A DNA stretch of 64,000 nt from Qipengyuania atrilutea. Lineage in GTDB: Bacteria > Pseudomonadota > Alphaproteobacteria > Sphingomonadales > Sphingomonadaceae. Shown here piece by piece: positions 53,759-62,330 of this stretch (its first letter is position 1; every line of letters starts with the position of its first letter). The position numbers and the translations under genes are program-made. Under the pieces are notes generated by a model that saw nothing but the letters and a program-made list of their open reading frames with translations, was not told where the DNA came from and searched no databases. The stretch spans positions 558,001 through 622,000 of the forward strand of contig NZ_JABWGV010000002.1 in NCBI RefSeq assembly GCF_013370205.1. Direction: 5' to 3'.

Positions 53759-54862
53759 CTAGTCCGACGTGCCGTCCATCGCCGGGTAATCGATGTAACC
53801 CTCCGCTCCCGGAAGGTACCAGCTTTTCGGCACGTTCTTGTTCGGCGCCCATTCCGCTCCCGCCTCAATCCGCTGCGGCAGATCTGGGTTGGAGATGAAC
53901 GGCCGTCCGAAGGTCACGGCATCGCACCTGCCGTTTTCAATATCGTTAACAGCGGCTTTCGCATCGTAATCGGAATTGAGGATGAGCGCGCCCTTGTAGA
54001 TGCCGCGGATCACGTCGTCCTGCTGCGGCACCTCCGTCGAGCCGTAGGTTCCGTCGGGACCTGGCTGCCGCAGTTCGAGGAACGCGATGCCGAGGTCCTG
54101 CGCCACCTGTGCCGCTGCGCCGAAGGTCGCCGCCGGGTCGCTGTCGTCGCAGCCCTGCGTTTCGCCATTGGGCGACAGGCGCAGGCCCACGCGGTCCGCA
54201 CCCCAAACGCTGACCAGCGCCTCGAGCACTTCGCGCAGGAACCGGACCCGGTTCTCGACCGAACCGCCGTATTGGTCTGTCCGCTTGTTCGTGCCGTCGC
54301 GCAGGAATTGATCAACGAGGTAGCCGTTGGCGCCGTGCAGCTGCACGCCGTCAAACCCGGCCTTCTTCGCGTTCTCCGCAGCCTTCCGGTAATCTTCGAC
54401 CACGCGCGCAATTTCCTCGACCGAGAGCTCGCGTGCCTGCTCGTAATCCTGCCGGCCGCTCGGCGTATGCGCGTGGCCGGGCGCGGTGGTTGCGCTGGCC
54501 GATACCGGCGCGTCACCGCCGAGGAAGTCGGGATGGACGAGGCGGCCCATGTGCCACATCTGCAGGACGATCAGCCCGCCTTCCTCATGGACGGCGTCCG
54601 TAATGGGCTTCCATGCTTCGACCTGCTCGTCCGACCAGATACCGGGAGCGTTCGGCCAGCCCAGTCCCTCTACACTGATGCCGGTCGCCTCGGTCAGGAT
54701 CATGCCTGCCCCGGCGCGCTGGCGGTAGTAGGTCGCCATCATTTCGTTGGGCAGAAAAGGCGGCTCGCTCGCCCGGCCGCGGGTGAGCGGCGCCATCATG
54801 ATCCGGTTCTTGGCTTCGAGCGCACCCATCTTGAGCGGCTGGAACAGGGCATCGGTCGTCAT
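53759..54862 (-). CDS. Old Yellow Enzyme family alkene reductase (NemA-like)
   Basis: The 367-residue FMN enzyme shows LFQPLKMGALEAKNRIMMAPLTRGRA, MILTEATGISVEG, HMGRLVHPDF, GFDGVQLHGANGYLVDQFLRD, GGSVENRVRFLREVLEAL and DAVTFGRPFISNPDLP, the normal NemA/OYE landmarks. It reduces activated double bonds or nitro groups with NAD(P)H. It is divergent from a DMT transporter. Confidence 0.93.
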   Translation of the reverse strand: MTTDALFQPLKMGALEAKNRIMMAPLTRGRASEPPFLPNEMMATYYRQRAGAGMILTEATGISVEGLGWPNAPGIWSDEQVEAWKPITDAVHEEGGLIVLQMWHMGRLVHPDFLGGDAPVSASATTAPGHAHTPSGRQDYEQARELSVEEIARVVEDYRKAAENAKKAGFDGVQLHGANGYLVDQFLRDGTNKRTDQYGGSVENRVRFLREVLEALVSVWGADRVGLRLSPNGETQGCDDSDPAATFGAAAQVAQDLGIAFLELRQPGPDGTYGSTEVPQQDDVIRGIYKGALILNSDYDAKAAVNDIENGRCDAVTFGRPFISNPDLPQRIEAGAEWAPNKNVPKSWYLPGAEGYIDYPAMDGTSD

Positions 54863-54931
54863 CGTGATTCAATCCTTCTTATAGCGCTTTTTCGCATGTG
54901 CGCGGTGTGCCTCAGCAGCTATGGGCCGGGC

Positions 54932-55852
54932 ATGGGCGATACAAGTGCAACAAAAGCAAGCAGGCGGGATAGCGACACTTGGCCGCGCTGGTTGCTGCTC
55001 GCCGCGCTGCTGGCCGGGAACATGGCGCTGGCGCTCGGCCCGTGGTTCGTACGTCTTGCCGACACCGGACCGGTCGCCGCGGGGTTCTGGCGGCTGTTCC
55101 TCGCCATCCCGTTCCTGTTCCTGTTCGCCCGCGCCAACGGAGAGCGACCTGCCGCTATCCCGCGCGGCGTGCTCTGGCCCGTGCTCCTTGCCGGTTTCGC
55201 CTTCGCGCTCGACATAGCGAGCTGGCATATCGGCATCGAGCGCACGCGCCTCGGCAACTCGGTGCTGTTCGGCAATTCGGGGAGCATCGTGCTGATGATT
55301 TGGGGCTTCGTCGTCGCCCGCACCCTGCCGCAAAAGCGCGAGTGGCTGGCCGTGCTGGCGGCGCTGACGGGGGCGGCGATCCTGCTCGCCCGCTCGCTCG
55401 AACTCTCATCCGCGAGCCTCGTCGGCGATCTGCTCTGCCTGCTCGCCGGCCTGTTCTACGCCGTCTACCTGCTGCTTTTGCAGAACGCGCGGCGGGCGCT
55501 CGGCAGCTGGAGCCTGCTGTTCTGGGTCTGCCTGTCGGGCGCGCCGGTGTTGCTCCTGCTGGCGGTGATAATGGGTGAGGCGGTCATCCCGCAGAACTGG
55601 TGGCCGGTCATCGCGCTGTTCGTCTCGAGCCAGCTTGTCGGACAGGGGCTGCTGGTCTTCTCGCTCAAACATTTCCCGGCACTGGTCATCGGGCTCGCGC
55701 TGCTGACGCAGCCGGCGATCGCCGCGTTCTACGGCTTCGCGGTCTTCGGCGAGACATTGTCGGCGCTCGATATCGCGGGAATGCTGCTGCTCGGCGGGGC
55801 GCTCGTGATAGCGCGCACGCGAATGCCGAAAGCGGCGTCCGCCCGTCGCTAG
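54932..55852 (+). CDS. EamA/DMT family transporter
   Basis: The 306-residue product has ten hydrophobic helices in two EamA repeats (VRLADTGPVAAGFWRLFLAIPFLFLF and the second half near SWSLLFWVCLSGAPVLLLLAV). It is an inner-membrane exporter of metabolites with no assigned substrate. ATG at 54932 starts shortly before a hydrophilic leader. Its end overlaps the convergent DUF2254 gene by four bases. Confidence 0.88.
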   Translation: MGDTSATKASRRDSDTWPRWLLLAALLAGNMALALGPWFVRLADTGPVAAGFWRLFLAIPFLFLFARANGERPAAIPRGVLWPVLLAGFAFALDIASWHIGIERTRLGNSVLFGNSGSIVLMIWGFVVARTLPQKREWLAVLAALTGAAILLARSLELSSASLVGDLLCLLAGLFYAVYLLLLQNARRALGSWSLLFWVCLSGAPVLLLLAVIMGEAVIPQNWWPVIALFVSSQLVGQGLLVFSLKHFPALVIGLALLTQPAIAAFYGFAVFGETLSALDIAGMLLLGGALVIARTRMPKAASARR

Positions 55853-57168
55853 CGGGCCATGTCCTTCTCGAACTTGCGGTAGGCGCTTTCGACCCATTCG
55901 ATGTCGGGGCCGGACATATGCTCCTGCGTCTGCCGCCATAATTGCTCGCCTTCACGCGCCAGCACGTGGTGGCGGCTCGCATCGGTAATCGTGCTGGAGG
56001 TGTGGTACAGCACCTCGAACATGACAACGGCGGCGTTGGGGTTGGTCGCGACGCCCGGCCGGACGGAGCCGAAGCCGCGGTGGACGTAATGCGCGAAATC
56101 GTCACCGAGAAGGTCGATGCGGTCCTCGTCGTCGTTTTCCGCTCCGCCGAACGCACGGCTGAGTTCCCGCTGGCCGAGTTCCGCGGTCGCCGCGCCAAGC
56201 CAGTGCAGCGCCGAAATGGCGGTGAAGGGATCGTTGATGCCGGGCGACAGCGCGCGCAGCCCGATCTCGACCAGCTCGTCGATCAGGAAATGCAGGTCCT
56301 GATTGGGAGTGCGCATTCCGCCCAGCGCGAAACATTCGCGAATATCCTCGTCGCGAAGATCGTCGAGCATGTCGTCGTCGGTCCAGTAGACCAGCGGAAC
56401 GGCAGGGTGGACGAAGTCGCCGCTTCGCACGCCGAGCTGCAGGCGGCCGCCGACCTTGTGGGCGATCCGGTCGAGCCGTTCGAAGTCGATGATCTGGACG
56501 TAGCCAGTTTTCTTGGCGGTGACCGCGCGGCCTTCGGGCGCTTTCATCCGCACCCGCTTCTTCATCGGCTTGTCGAAATCGCGCCGGATGTCGTTGATCA
56601 GCCGGTCGCCGATTCCCTTCAGCACCGAATTGATACGGATCGAGGCGGGGATGTGGTTGAGGAAATAGACCAGCGTCATGACGCTTACCGCCATCGCGGC
56701 GAATGCGAGTAGCAGCGACAGCTGCGGTACGAAGGCGGGCAGGGTCTCGGTCTGGTCGCCGAAAATACTGGCCTCGTCTTCCACCCGCACGACGCGCAGG
56801 ACCGAAATCGCGTAGACGAACGTCCCGATGAACACCGCGAGGCTGAGCTGGTTGCCCTTGTTCTCCATGAAGTTCGTCAGCAGGCGAGGACCGTAATTTC
56901 CGCTCGCATAGGCAACGGCAGCGATGGTGATTGAAAAGACGGTCGAGGCGGTGCCGATCATCGAGCCGGCGATCACGGTGAGCATATTGCTCGCCCCCGC
57001 CGGACGCGCCGGTTCGAGCCACGAAATGTTATGCAGGAAATCCGCGTAGCCGTTCCGGTCGAGCCAGACGCTGACGATCGCGAGAAGCACGGCGACGATC
57101 GAGAACAGCGCCGGATAGAACCAGTAACTGGCGTTGATTTCGTTCCAGAATTTCTTCAGCTTCGCCAT
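55849..57168 (-). CDS. DUF2254 membrane protein A
   Basis: The 439-residue product has four hydrophobic helices in the first 190 residues (YPALFSIVAVLLAIVSVWL, MLTVIAGSMIGTASTVFSITIAAVAY, NQLSLAVFIGTFVYAISVL, LSLLLAFAAMAVSVMTLVYFL). A cytoplasmic half follows, with KTGYVQIIDFERLDRIAHKVGG, RALSPGINDPFTAISALHWLG and LVEIGLRALSPG. These are the DUF2254 features; the function is unknown. It lies three bases after a second, diverged DUF2254 gene on the same strand. Confidence 0.86.
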   Translation of the reverse strand: MAKLKKFWNEINASYWFYPALFSIVAVLLAIVSVWLDRNGYADFLHNISWLEPARPAGASNMLTVIAGSMIGTASTVFSITIAAVAYASGNYGPRLLTNFMENKGNQLSLAVFIGTFVYAISVLRVVRVEDEASIFGDQTETLPAFVPQLSLLLAFAAMAVSVMTLVYFLNHIPASIRINSVLKGIGDRLINDIRRDFDKPMKKRVRMKAPEGRAVTAKKTGYVQIIDFERLDRIAHKVGGRLQLGVRSGDFVHPAVPLVYWTDDDMLDDLRDEDIRECFALGGMRTPNQDLHFLIDELVEIGLRALSPGINDPFTAISALHWLGAATAELGQRELSRAFGGAENDDEDRIDLLGDDFAHYVHRGFGSVRPGVATNPNAAVVMFEVLYHTSSTITDASRHHVLAREGEQLWRQTQEHMSGPDIEWVESAYRKFEKDMAR

Positions 57169-57171
57169 CGT

Positions 57172-58482
57172 TCAAGCGTTGCCAGTTTCGGAAGCCTGCG
57201 CCAAGCCCTCGAACGCGTCCAGGCTTCGCGCGATCGCCTGGCGGTCGTAGTCGGTCTGGGCGCGGGACTTGGCGTGCTCGGCAAGCTCTTCGGCGAGGCG
57301 GTGAAGATAGCGAAGCAGCCCGGCGGACGCGCTTTCTTCACTCAGTTGCCTAGTGAGGCGCGCGAGGTTGCCGATCATGCGGATGGACACGGACGGATAA
57401 TCCGCGGCGGCCTGCCGGAAGGCGTTCATCGGATCTTCGAACAGGCCGCGGAAATCCTGCCCGGCAAGTTCGAACCGGTTGTCGAGAGCGCTGACTGCAA
57501 TTTCGCCGTCCTCGATCCAGAGGTCCTTCTGGTTCGCCATCACGCTCGTCAGCCGATCGGCGGCGGCAATGGCGCTGTAGAAGTCGTTGACTGCGGGCGA
57601 GAGGGCGCGTGCGGCGATCTCCACCAGCAGGCGTATCTGAAAGACTGCCCCCTGGCTGTTGCTGCGGTAGGGACCGATGGGAATGGCGCGGCAGATCTGC
57701 TTTTCGGGCAAATCGGTCTCCGCGGCGCGAAGGACCGTCTCGCCCTCGAGCACGTGCTGCCCCGGCGCGACGGCAATGTGGACCTTCCCCGTGCCGTCCT
57801 TGAAGCATTTGGCGAGTTCTTCGAGGTCGATACCTTCGACATAGCCGTCCCGCTTCGCCGCGATCGACGTATTCCACGTGCCCTTATGAGGCAGCGCGCT
57901 CGCGATCTGCGTCCCTTTCTCGCCCGCGTCCTCCGCGATCTTCGACACCGCCTTGTCGACATACATGGTCCGCCCGAGATCGTGCAGCGCAACGGTCAGC
58001 ATCGACAGGTTGAGCAGGAAGAGGAGCAGCGAGATCCACAGCGTGCCCTGCGGCAGGCCGGTCCCGGACGCGTCAGGATCGACGGCGGCGAGCAGCACGA
58101 GCGAGAATACGAGGTTGAAGCACAGGCCCGCGAGTGACACCCGGATGAGCCGCTTGTCGAGCCAGCGGTCGATTAGTCGCACGCCAAGGTTGGCCGCTGC
58201 GATTGTCAGCACCAGCAGCGTGATCGAGAAATAAAGCGTCAGAAGCGCCGCATTCACGCCCGTGAGGACGCTGGCATATTCCTGCGCCGCCTTGCCGCTT
58301 GCGACCAGCGGGATGTCGCTCGACAGCACCCACCCGGAGAGGCCCTCGTCATCCGCGGCAAGGAATAGGTAGGCGATGGGCGCGGCAATGATCGTCGCGC
58401 AGATCGGCACGAGGAAGTAGGTCGCGAAGACGCGGTGCGCCAGCCAGCCGAACAAGCCCTTGAGCGGCCCCTTGATTGTCAC
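57172..58482 (-). CDS. DUF2254 membrane protein B (tandem paralogue)
   Basis: The 436-residue product has the same plan as its neighbour: helices at about residues 17-42, 70-98, 112-133 and 148-168, then a soluble half with AAKRDGYVEGIDLEELAKCFKD and RLLVEIAARALSPAVNDFYSAI. The ARALSP-x-x-ND motif equals RALSPGIND in protein A, so the two are diverged copies of one family. Only three bases separate them, which suggests that they form a heteromeric membrane complex. It is divergent from the rhodopsin gene, 168 bases away. Confidence 0.82.
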   Translation of the reverse strand: MTIKGPLKGLFGWLAHRVFATYFLVPICATIIAAPIAYLFLAADDEGLSGWVLSSDIPLVASGKAAQEYASVLTGVNAALLTLYFSITLLVLTIAAANLGVRLIDRWLDKRLIRVSLAGLCFNLVFSLVLLAAVDPDASGTGLPQGTLWISLLLFLLNLSMLTVALHDLGRTMYVDKAVSKIAEDAGEKGTQIASALPHKGTWNTSIAAKRDGYVEGIDLEELAKCFKDGTGKVHIAVAPGQHVLEGETVLRAAETDLPEKQICRAIPIGPYRSNSQGAVFQIRLLVEIAARALSPAVNDFYSAIAAADRLTSVMANQKDLWIEDGEIAVSALDNRFELAGQDFRGLFEDPMNAFRQAAADYPSVSIRMIGNLARLTRQLSEESASAGLLRYLHRLAEELAEHAKSRAQTDYDRQAIARSLDAFEGLAQASETGNA

Positions 58483-58606
58483 TGACTAGCCCCTTCTTCG
58501 AGCGCGAGGAATCTCATGCTCGCGGAACCAAACGCACTGTCTTAACTTATGTTTCGGTGCGTCAGAACGAATTCCGTCGGTGGACTTGTGCGGAGCGGAT
58601 TTGGAT

Positions 58607-58624
58607 CGGAACGCACGGGTTCCG
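58607..58624. promoter_or_regulatory. 6-6-6 inverted repeat before the rhodopsin gene
   Basis: CGGAAC-GCACGG-GTTCCG is an inverted repeat with perfect 6-base arms. It ends 26 bases before the chosen ATG of the rhodopsin gene, inside the only space free for its promoter. It could be a regulator site or part of the 5' leader hairpin. No known light- or stress-sigma consensus was matched convincingly. Confidence 0.4.
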
Positions 58625-58650
58625 TCCCTAAACGCCAACGGGGTATCTCA

Positions 58651-59580
58651 ATGACAATAACAGCACCACCACCAGTAATGCCGATGAACGATGCGGCAGT
58701 ATTACCCGATCCGACCGTCGGCATTGTCTCGCCGGCCGATTTCGGCAGCATCGAAAATCTCGTTCCGCTCACGACCGGCCAATATACTGCCGGCTCGCTG
58801 ATCCTGATGATCAGTTACGGCGCGCATTTCGCGTTCATTCTCTACTTTTTGTGGAGCAGTTTTCAGGTCGCGCCGCGGTACCGGATCGTCACGATCCTGT
58901 CCGCCGTCGTCATGGCGAGCGCCGGCCTCAGCCTGCTGCGGGAATTCTCGACTTGGGAGACGAGCTACGCCTTCGTCGCCGGCATGTACCAGCCGCTGTC
59001 GGAGAACTCGACCTTCACCAATGCCTTTCGCTACGGCAACTGGACGATCACAGTTCCGCTGCTGCTTACACAGCTCGGCATCGCGTTCGGCTTGCCGCGC
59101 CCGGAACTGCACAAGCGCACGCTGCGGATGATCATTCCGGCAATCCTGATGATCTGGACCGGCCTCTACGGCCAGTTCGGAGAAACGGGCGACTGGTCGC
59201 GGCTGAACATCTGGGGCGTCATTTCGACCGTGTTCTTCGTGTGGCTGATCGTCGAAGTGCGCGGCGTCATCTCCCGCGGCATCGCATTGAGCCCGGCCGA
59301 ACTGAAGGGCTGGCCGAAGAACATCTGGTGGTACTTCCTTGCAACCTGGGGTCTCTACCCGATCGCCTACGCCCTGCCGCAGCTCGGCTTTACCGGCGAC
59401 GTTGTCGTGGTTCGCCAACTACTGTTCACCATCGCGGACATCTCCTCGAAGCTGATCTACGGCATCATCCTGTCGCGTTACGTCTTGCGGCGCAGTGCCC
59501 TTGAAGGCTACGTTCCGGCAGCGGAAGCGCTGGAAACGAGCCCGGCGGGTTCGGCGGTGGCTTCATCACGCGGAGACTGA
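58651..59580 (+). CDS. Microbial rhodopsin, NTQ type (probable light-driven chloride pump)
   Basis: The 309-residue product is a seven-helix retinal protein with a roughly 45-residue leader. In helix C, FRYGNWTITVPLLLTQ puts Asn130, Thr134 and Gln141 where proteorhodopsin has Asp97, Thr101 and Glu108. In helix G, FTIADISSKLIYG carries Asp263 and the retinal Lys267. NTQ rhodopsins of marine bacteria pump chloride inward; lacking both carboxylates it cannot be an ordinary proton pump. A Leu stands at the position equal to proteorhodopsin 105, which suggests green absorption. ATG at 58651 is chosen; an ATG 11 codons later is possible. The retinal-forming blh follows after one base. Confidence 0.95.
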   Translation: MTITAPPPVMPMNDAAVLPDPTVGIVSPADFGSIENLVPLTTGQYTAGSLILMISYGAHFAFILYFLWSSFQVAPRYRIVTILSAVVMASAGLSLLREFSTWETSYAFVAGMYQPLSENSTFTNAFRYGNWTITVPLLLTQLGIAFGLPRPELHKRTLRMIIPAILMIWTGLYGQFGETGDWSRLNIWGVISTVFFVWLIVEVRGVISRGIALSPAELKGWPKNIWWYFLATWGLYPIAYALPQLGFTGDVVVVRQLLFTIADISSKLIYGIILSRYVLRRSALEGYVPAAEALETSPAGSAVASSRGD

Positions 59581-59581
59581 T

Positions 59582-60400
59582 TTGCAGCGCATCACGCGCA
59601 TACGAAAAGCGGGGCCCTGGCACGATGCCGGGGCCCTTCTTGCATGGGCCGCGCTGATCCTTGCCGCGATCGCGCAGATCTCGGGCGGCATCGCGCCGCT
59701 CGTCCTTGGGCTCGTGCTGTTCGCGGCGGGCCTGTCGCACGGCGCTGGTGACGAGCAGCGCGGCCTGATGAAGCGGTTCGGACTTATCCAGGCGGCCGCC
59801 TATCTCGTCGTCGGCGCGGCGGTGGCGGGATTGTTCCTGGCCGAGCCGCTGGCCGGTCTCGCGCTGTTCCTCGCACTGTCCGCTTGGCACTTCGCGCGCA
59901 GCGACTGCGCGATGGGACCGCTGGCGCGCGGCGCGATTGCGGCACTGGCGACGGGCGGTAGCGCACTGTTCCGTCCGCGCGAGACGACCGAGGTGTTCGA
60001 GGCGGTCATCGCGCATAGCGTGCCGGGCATCTTCATGGATCTTGTCGCATTGGCAGGGATCGCCGGCTGCGTGTTGGTCGTCATCTCGCTCGTCCGGAAC
60101 GAGCGCGGCTGCGGCGAGGCGCTGATCGCGCTCGCCGCAACGGCGCTGCTATCTCCGGTACTGGCGGTGGGGCTCATCTTCCTCGTCGGTCACGCAATCC
60201 CGATCCAGCGCCGCCAGATCGCGGCTTACGGCCAGCGCACCGTATGGAAAGCCGTCGCGCTGCCTACGCTCATCGCTTTCGCCGGCGGCGCCGGACTCGC
60301 GGTCCTGACCGCTACCTGCCGGCTGGAACTGGAACTCGCCGCCGCGCTCGCCTTTGGCCTTGCCACCCCGCACATGCTGACAGAGCGTCTGGAGCGTTAG
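59582..60400 (+). CDS. blh: Beta-carotene 15,15'-dioxygenase, Brp/Blh family
   Basis: Blh cleaves beta-carotene into two retinal molecules in the inner membrane. TTG at 59582, with GGAG just before it, gives 272 residues with about seven hydrophobic helices. The family's four membrane histidines are visible: AAGLSHGAGDEQ (His53), ALSAWHFARSD (His103), FLVGHAIPIQRR (His204) and LATPHMLTERL (His264). An in-frame start upstream would lie inside the rhodopsin gene. One base separates it from rhodopsin, so the two are one transcript and give a complete photopump, provided a carotenoid pathway exists elsewhere. Confidence 0.93.
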   Translation: MQRITRIRKAGPWHDAGALLAWAALILAAIAQISGGIAPLVLGLVLFAAGLSHGAGDEQRGLMKRFGLIQAAAYLVVGAAVAGLFLAEPLAGLALFLALSAWHFARSDCAMGPLARGAIAALATGGSALFRPRETTEVFEAVIAHSVPGIFMDLVALAGIAGCVLVVISLVRNERGCGEALIALAATALLSPVLAVGLIFLVGHAIPIQRRQIAAYGQRTVWKAVALPTLIAFAGGAGLAVLTATCRLELELAAALAFGLATPHMLTERLER

Positions 60401-60406
60401 GCTTGC

Positions 60407-61399
60407 TCAGATCTTGCCGAGGTCGCCCTTGCCGATCGTGCCGCTTGCCATTTCGAGCATCCGGTCGAGGCTCTGCTTCGCTTTCAGGCGCAGCCCTTCC
60501 TCGATCTCGATCCGCGGTTCGAGATCGCGCAAACAGGCGTACAGCTTCTCCATCGTGTTGAGCGCCATGTAGGGACAGATATTGCACGAGCAGTTGCCGT
60601 CCGCGCCGGGCGCGCCGATGAAGTTCTTCTGCGGCAGCGCCTTTTCCATCTGGTGGATGATGTGCGGCTCGGTCGCGACGATCAGCGTATCGCCCTGAAA
60701 GGTCTCGGCGAACTGCAGGATACCGCTGGTCGAACCCACGTAATCGGCATGGTCGACGATCGTCGGCGGGCATTCGGGATGCGCGGCGATCGGTGCATTG
60801 GGGTGCTGCTGCTTCAGCTTCAGCAGTTCTGTTTCACTGAAAGCTTCGTGCACAATGCACACACCCGGCCACAGCAGCATCTCGCGGTCGAACTTGCGGC
60901 TGAGATAGCCGCCCAGATGCCGGTCGGGTCCGAAAATGATCTTCTGGTCCTTCGGGATCTGCTGCAGGATCGTTTCCGCGCTGGAGGAGGTCACGATGAC
61001 GTCGCTCAGCGCCTTAACCTCGGTCGAGCAATTGATGTAGGTCAGCGCGATGTGATCGGGATGCTTCTCGCGGAAAGCCTTGAATTTCTCGGGCGGGCAG
61101 GAGTCTTCGAGGCTGCAGCCTGCGTCCATGTCGGGCAGAACGACGATCTTTTCGGGTGAAAGGATCTTGGCCGTGTCGGCCATGAACTTAACCCCGCAGA
61201 ACGCGATGACGTCGGCATCGGTGTCGGCGGCCATCTGCGAAAGCTGCAGGCTGTCGCCCACGAAATCGGCGAGATCCTGAATGTCCGGCTTCTGGTAGTA
61301 GTGCGCGAGGATGATCGCGTTCTTTTCCTTGCGCAGGCGGTCGATTTCCGCGCGCAGGTCCGTGCCGGTAGGCAGTCTCGTGTCTTGGGCCGTCATCAA
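60407..61399 (-). CDS. nadA: Quinolinate synthase A
   Basis: NadA condenses iminoaspartate with dihydroxyacetone phosphate to quinolinate, the start of NAD synthesis. The 330-residue product has LAHYYQKPDIQDLADFVGDSL, the cluster cysteines in FCGVKFMADTAKIL, HPECPPTIV (probable second) and CSCNICPYMALNT (third), and VVLPDMDAGCSLEDSC. A [4Fe-4S] cluster is needed. It converges on blh with six bases between. nadB and nadC are not in the window. Confidence 0.95.
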   Translation of the reverse strand: MMTAQDTRLPTGTDLRAEIDRLRKEKNAIILAHYYQKPDIQDLADFVGDSLQLSQMAADTDADVIAFCGVKFMADTAKILSPEKIVVLPDMDAGCSLEDSCPPEKFKAFREKHPDHIALTYINCSTEVKALSDVIVTSSSAETILQQIPKDQKIIFGPDRHLGGYLSRKFDREMLLWPGVCIVHEAFSETELLKLKQQHPNAPIAAHPECPPTIVDHADYVGSTSGILQFAETFQGDTLIVATEPHIIHQMEKALPQKNFIGAPGADGNCSCNICPYMALNTMEKLYACLRDLEPRIEIEEGLRLKAKQSLDRMLEMASGTIGKGDLGKI

Positions 61400-61475
61400 T
61401 AATGTCCGTCAGTTTTGAGCGTGTGTATGGGCTCGATATAGGACGAACGGACAGGAACGCGAGGCCGTTCCGCTT

Positions 61476-62252
61476 TCACATGGTAAAGCCGGGCGGAAGG
61501 AAGGGGTCCATCGGCCGGTCCGCGCCCGGTGTGCCCGCCACGAAGGCTTCGGTCATCGCATAGCCGAGCGGCGAATAGGCGAGCACCATCGAGGCTAGGA
61601 ACAGTCCGACATAAATGCCGAGACCCCATTTATAGGCCGGATGCACGCTGCCAGTGGCCCGCTTGTCGGCGATCATGCCGATGACCGGAAAAAGGAAGGT
61701 CAGCGCCTGCGAGATGGGCCACGCATAGGGGATCAGCAGCGGCATCGGCAGCAGCCTGCCTATGCCGGGACCGACGAGCATCGCCATCGACACGAGGAAG
61801 AGCCGCCGGTGCCATCCGGTATAGCGCTGCCGCCTCAGCGCCCACCACGCGATGCCGCCGAAACCCCACAGCGTCACGATATTGCTGATCAGGAACTCGC
61901 TCTTGTTGAAGAAGAACGGGCCGCCGGTCCGGCGCGCGACGATCAGCATGATCATCGTCCCGACCACGACCATCGCCGGAACCCAGAAATAGGCGAACTT
62001 GCCGAGCGTGCGGTGCAGCGCCCAGTTCTTTGACGAAGCGGTAACGTGCTGCGCCAGAAACAGCGCGATCCAGCCCATGAAGACGACTGCGTGAACGTGA
62101 TAGCTGACCGGCACCGCGAAAGTGGAGCGGCCGAACGCGAGATTGACCGAAAAGCCGGCGACGATGATCGCCGACATGACGAACGCCATGATCGTGAAGA
62201 AACGCGTGCCGCCCGCTACCGAACGCGTACGCTGTGGAGCTAATGTTGCCAT
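61476..62252 (-). CDS. Multi-spanning membrane protein with conserved histidines
   Basis: The 258-residue product has about seven hydrophobic helices. Histidines lie near helix ends in VSYHVHAVVFMGWIALFLAQH and WALHRTLGKFAYFWVP, and in RYTGWHRRLFLVSMAML, a layout seen in b-type haem or DUF2306-like membrane proteins. The function is not known. It is read leftward, 76 bases before nadA, so the two could be co-transcribed. The last residues, PFLPPGFTM, are hydrophobic and Pro-rich. Confidence 0.75.
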   Translation of the reverse strand: MATLAPQRTRSVAGGTRFFTIMAFVMSAIIVAGFSVNLAFGRSTFAVPVSYHVHAVVFMGWIALFLAQHVTASSKNWALHRTLGKFAYFWVPAMVVVGTMIMLIVARRTGGPFFFNKSEFLISNIVTLWGFGGIAWWALRRQRYTGWHRRLFLVSMAMLVGPGIGRLLPMPLLIPYAWPISQALTFLFPVIGMIADKRATGSVHPAYKWGLGIYVGLFLASMVLAYSPLGYAMTEAFVAGTPGADRPMDPFLPPGFTM

Positions 62253-62330
62253 GCCTCGAACCCCGTCCCGTGGTTGAAGCGACCCTCGACCGTAATTTAC
62301 TGCGGGTGGGGCTTTGGCGTCAATCGGTAA

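Noticed and set aside
58651-59580. The rhodopsin as a proton pump or sensory rhodopsin
   Set aside because: The Asp acceptor and Glu donor positions are Asn and Gln, and no transducer gene adjoins it, so neither fits.
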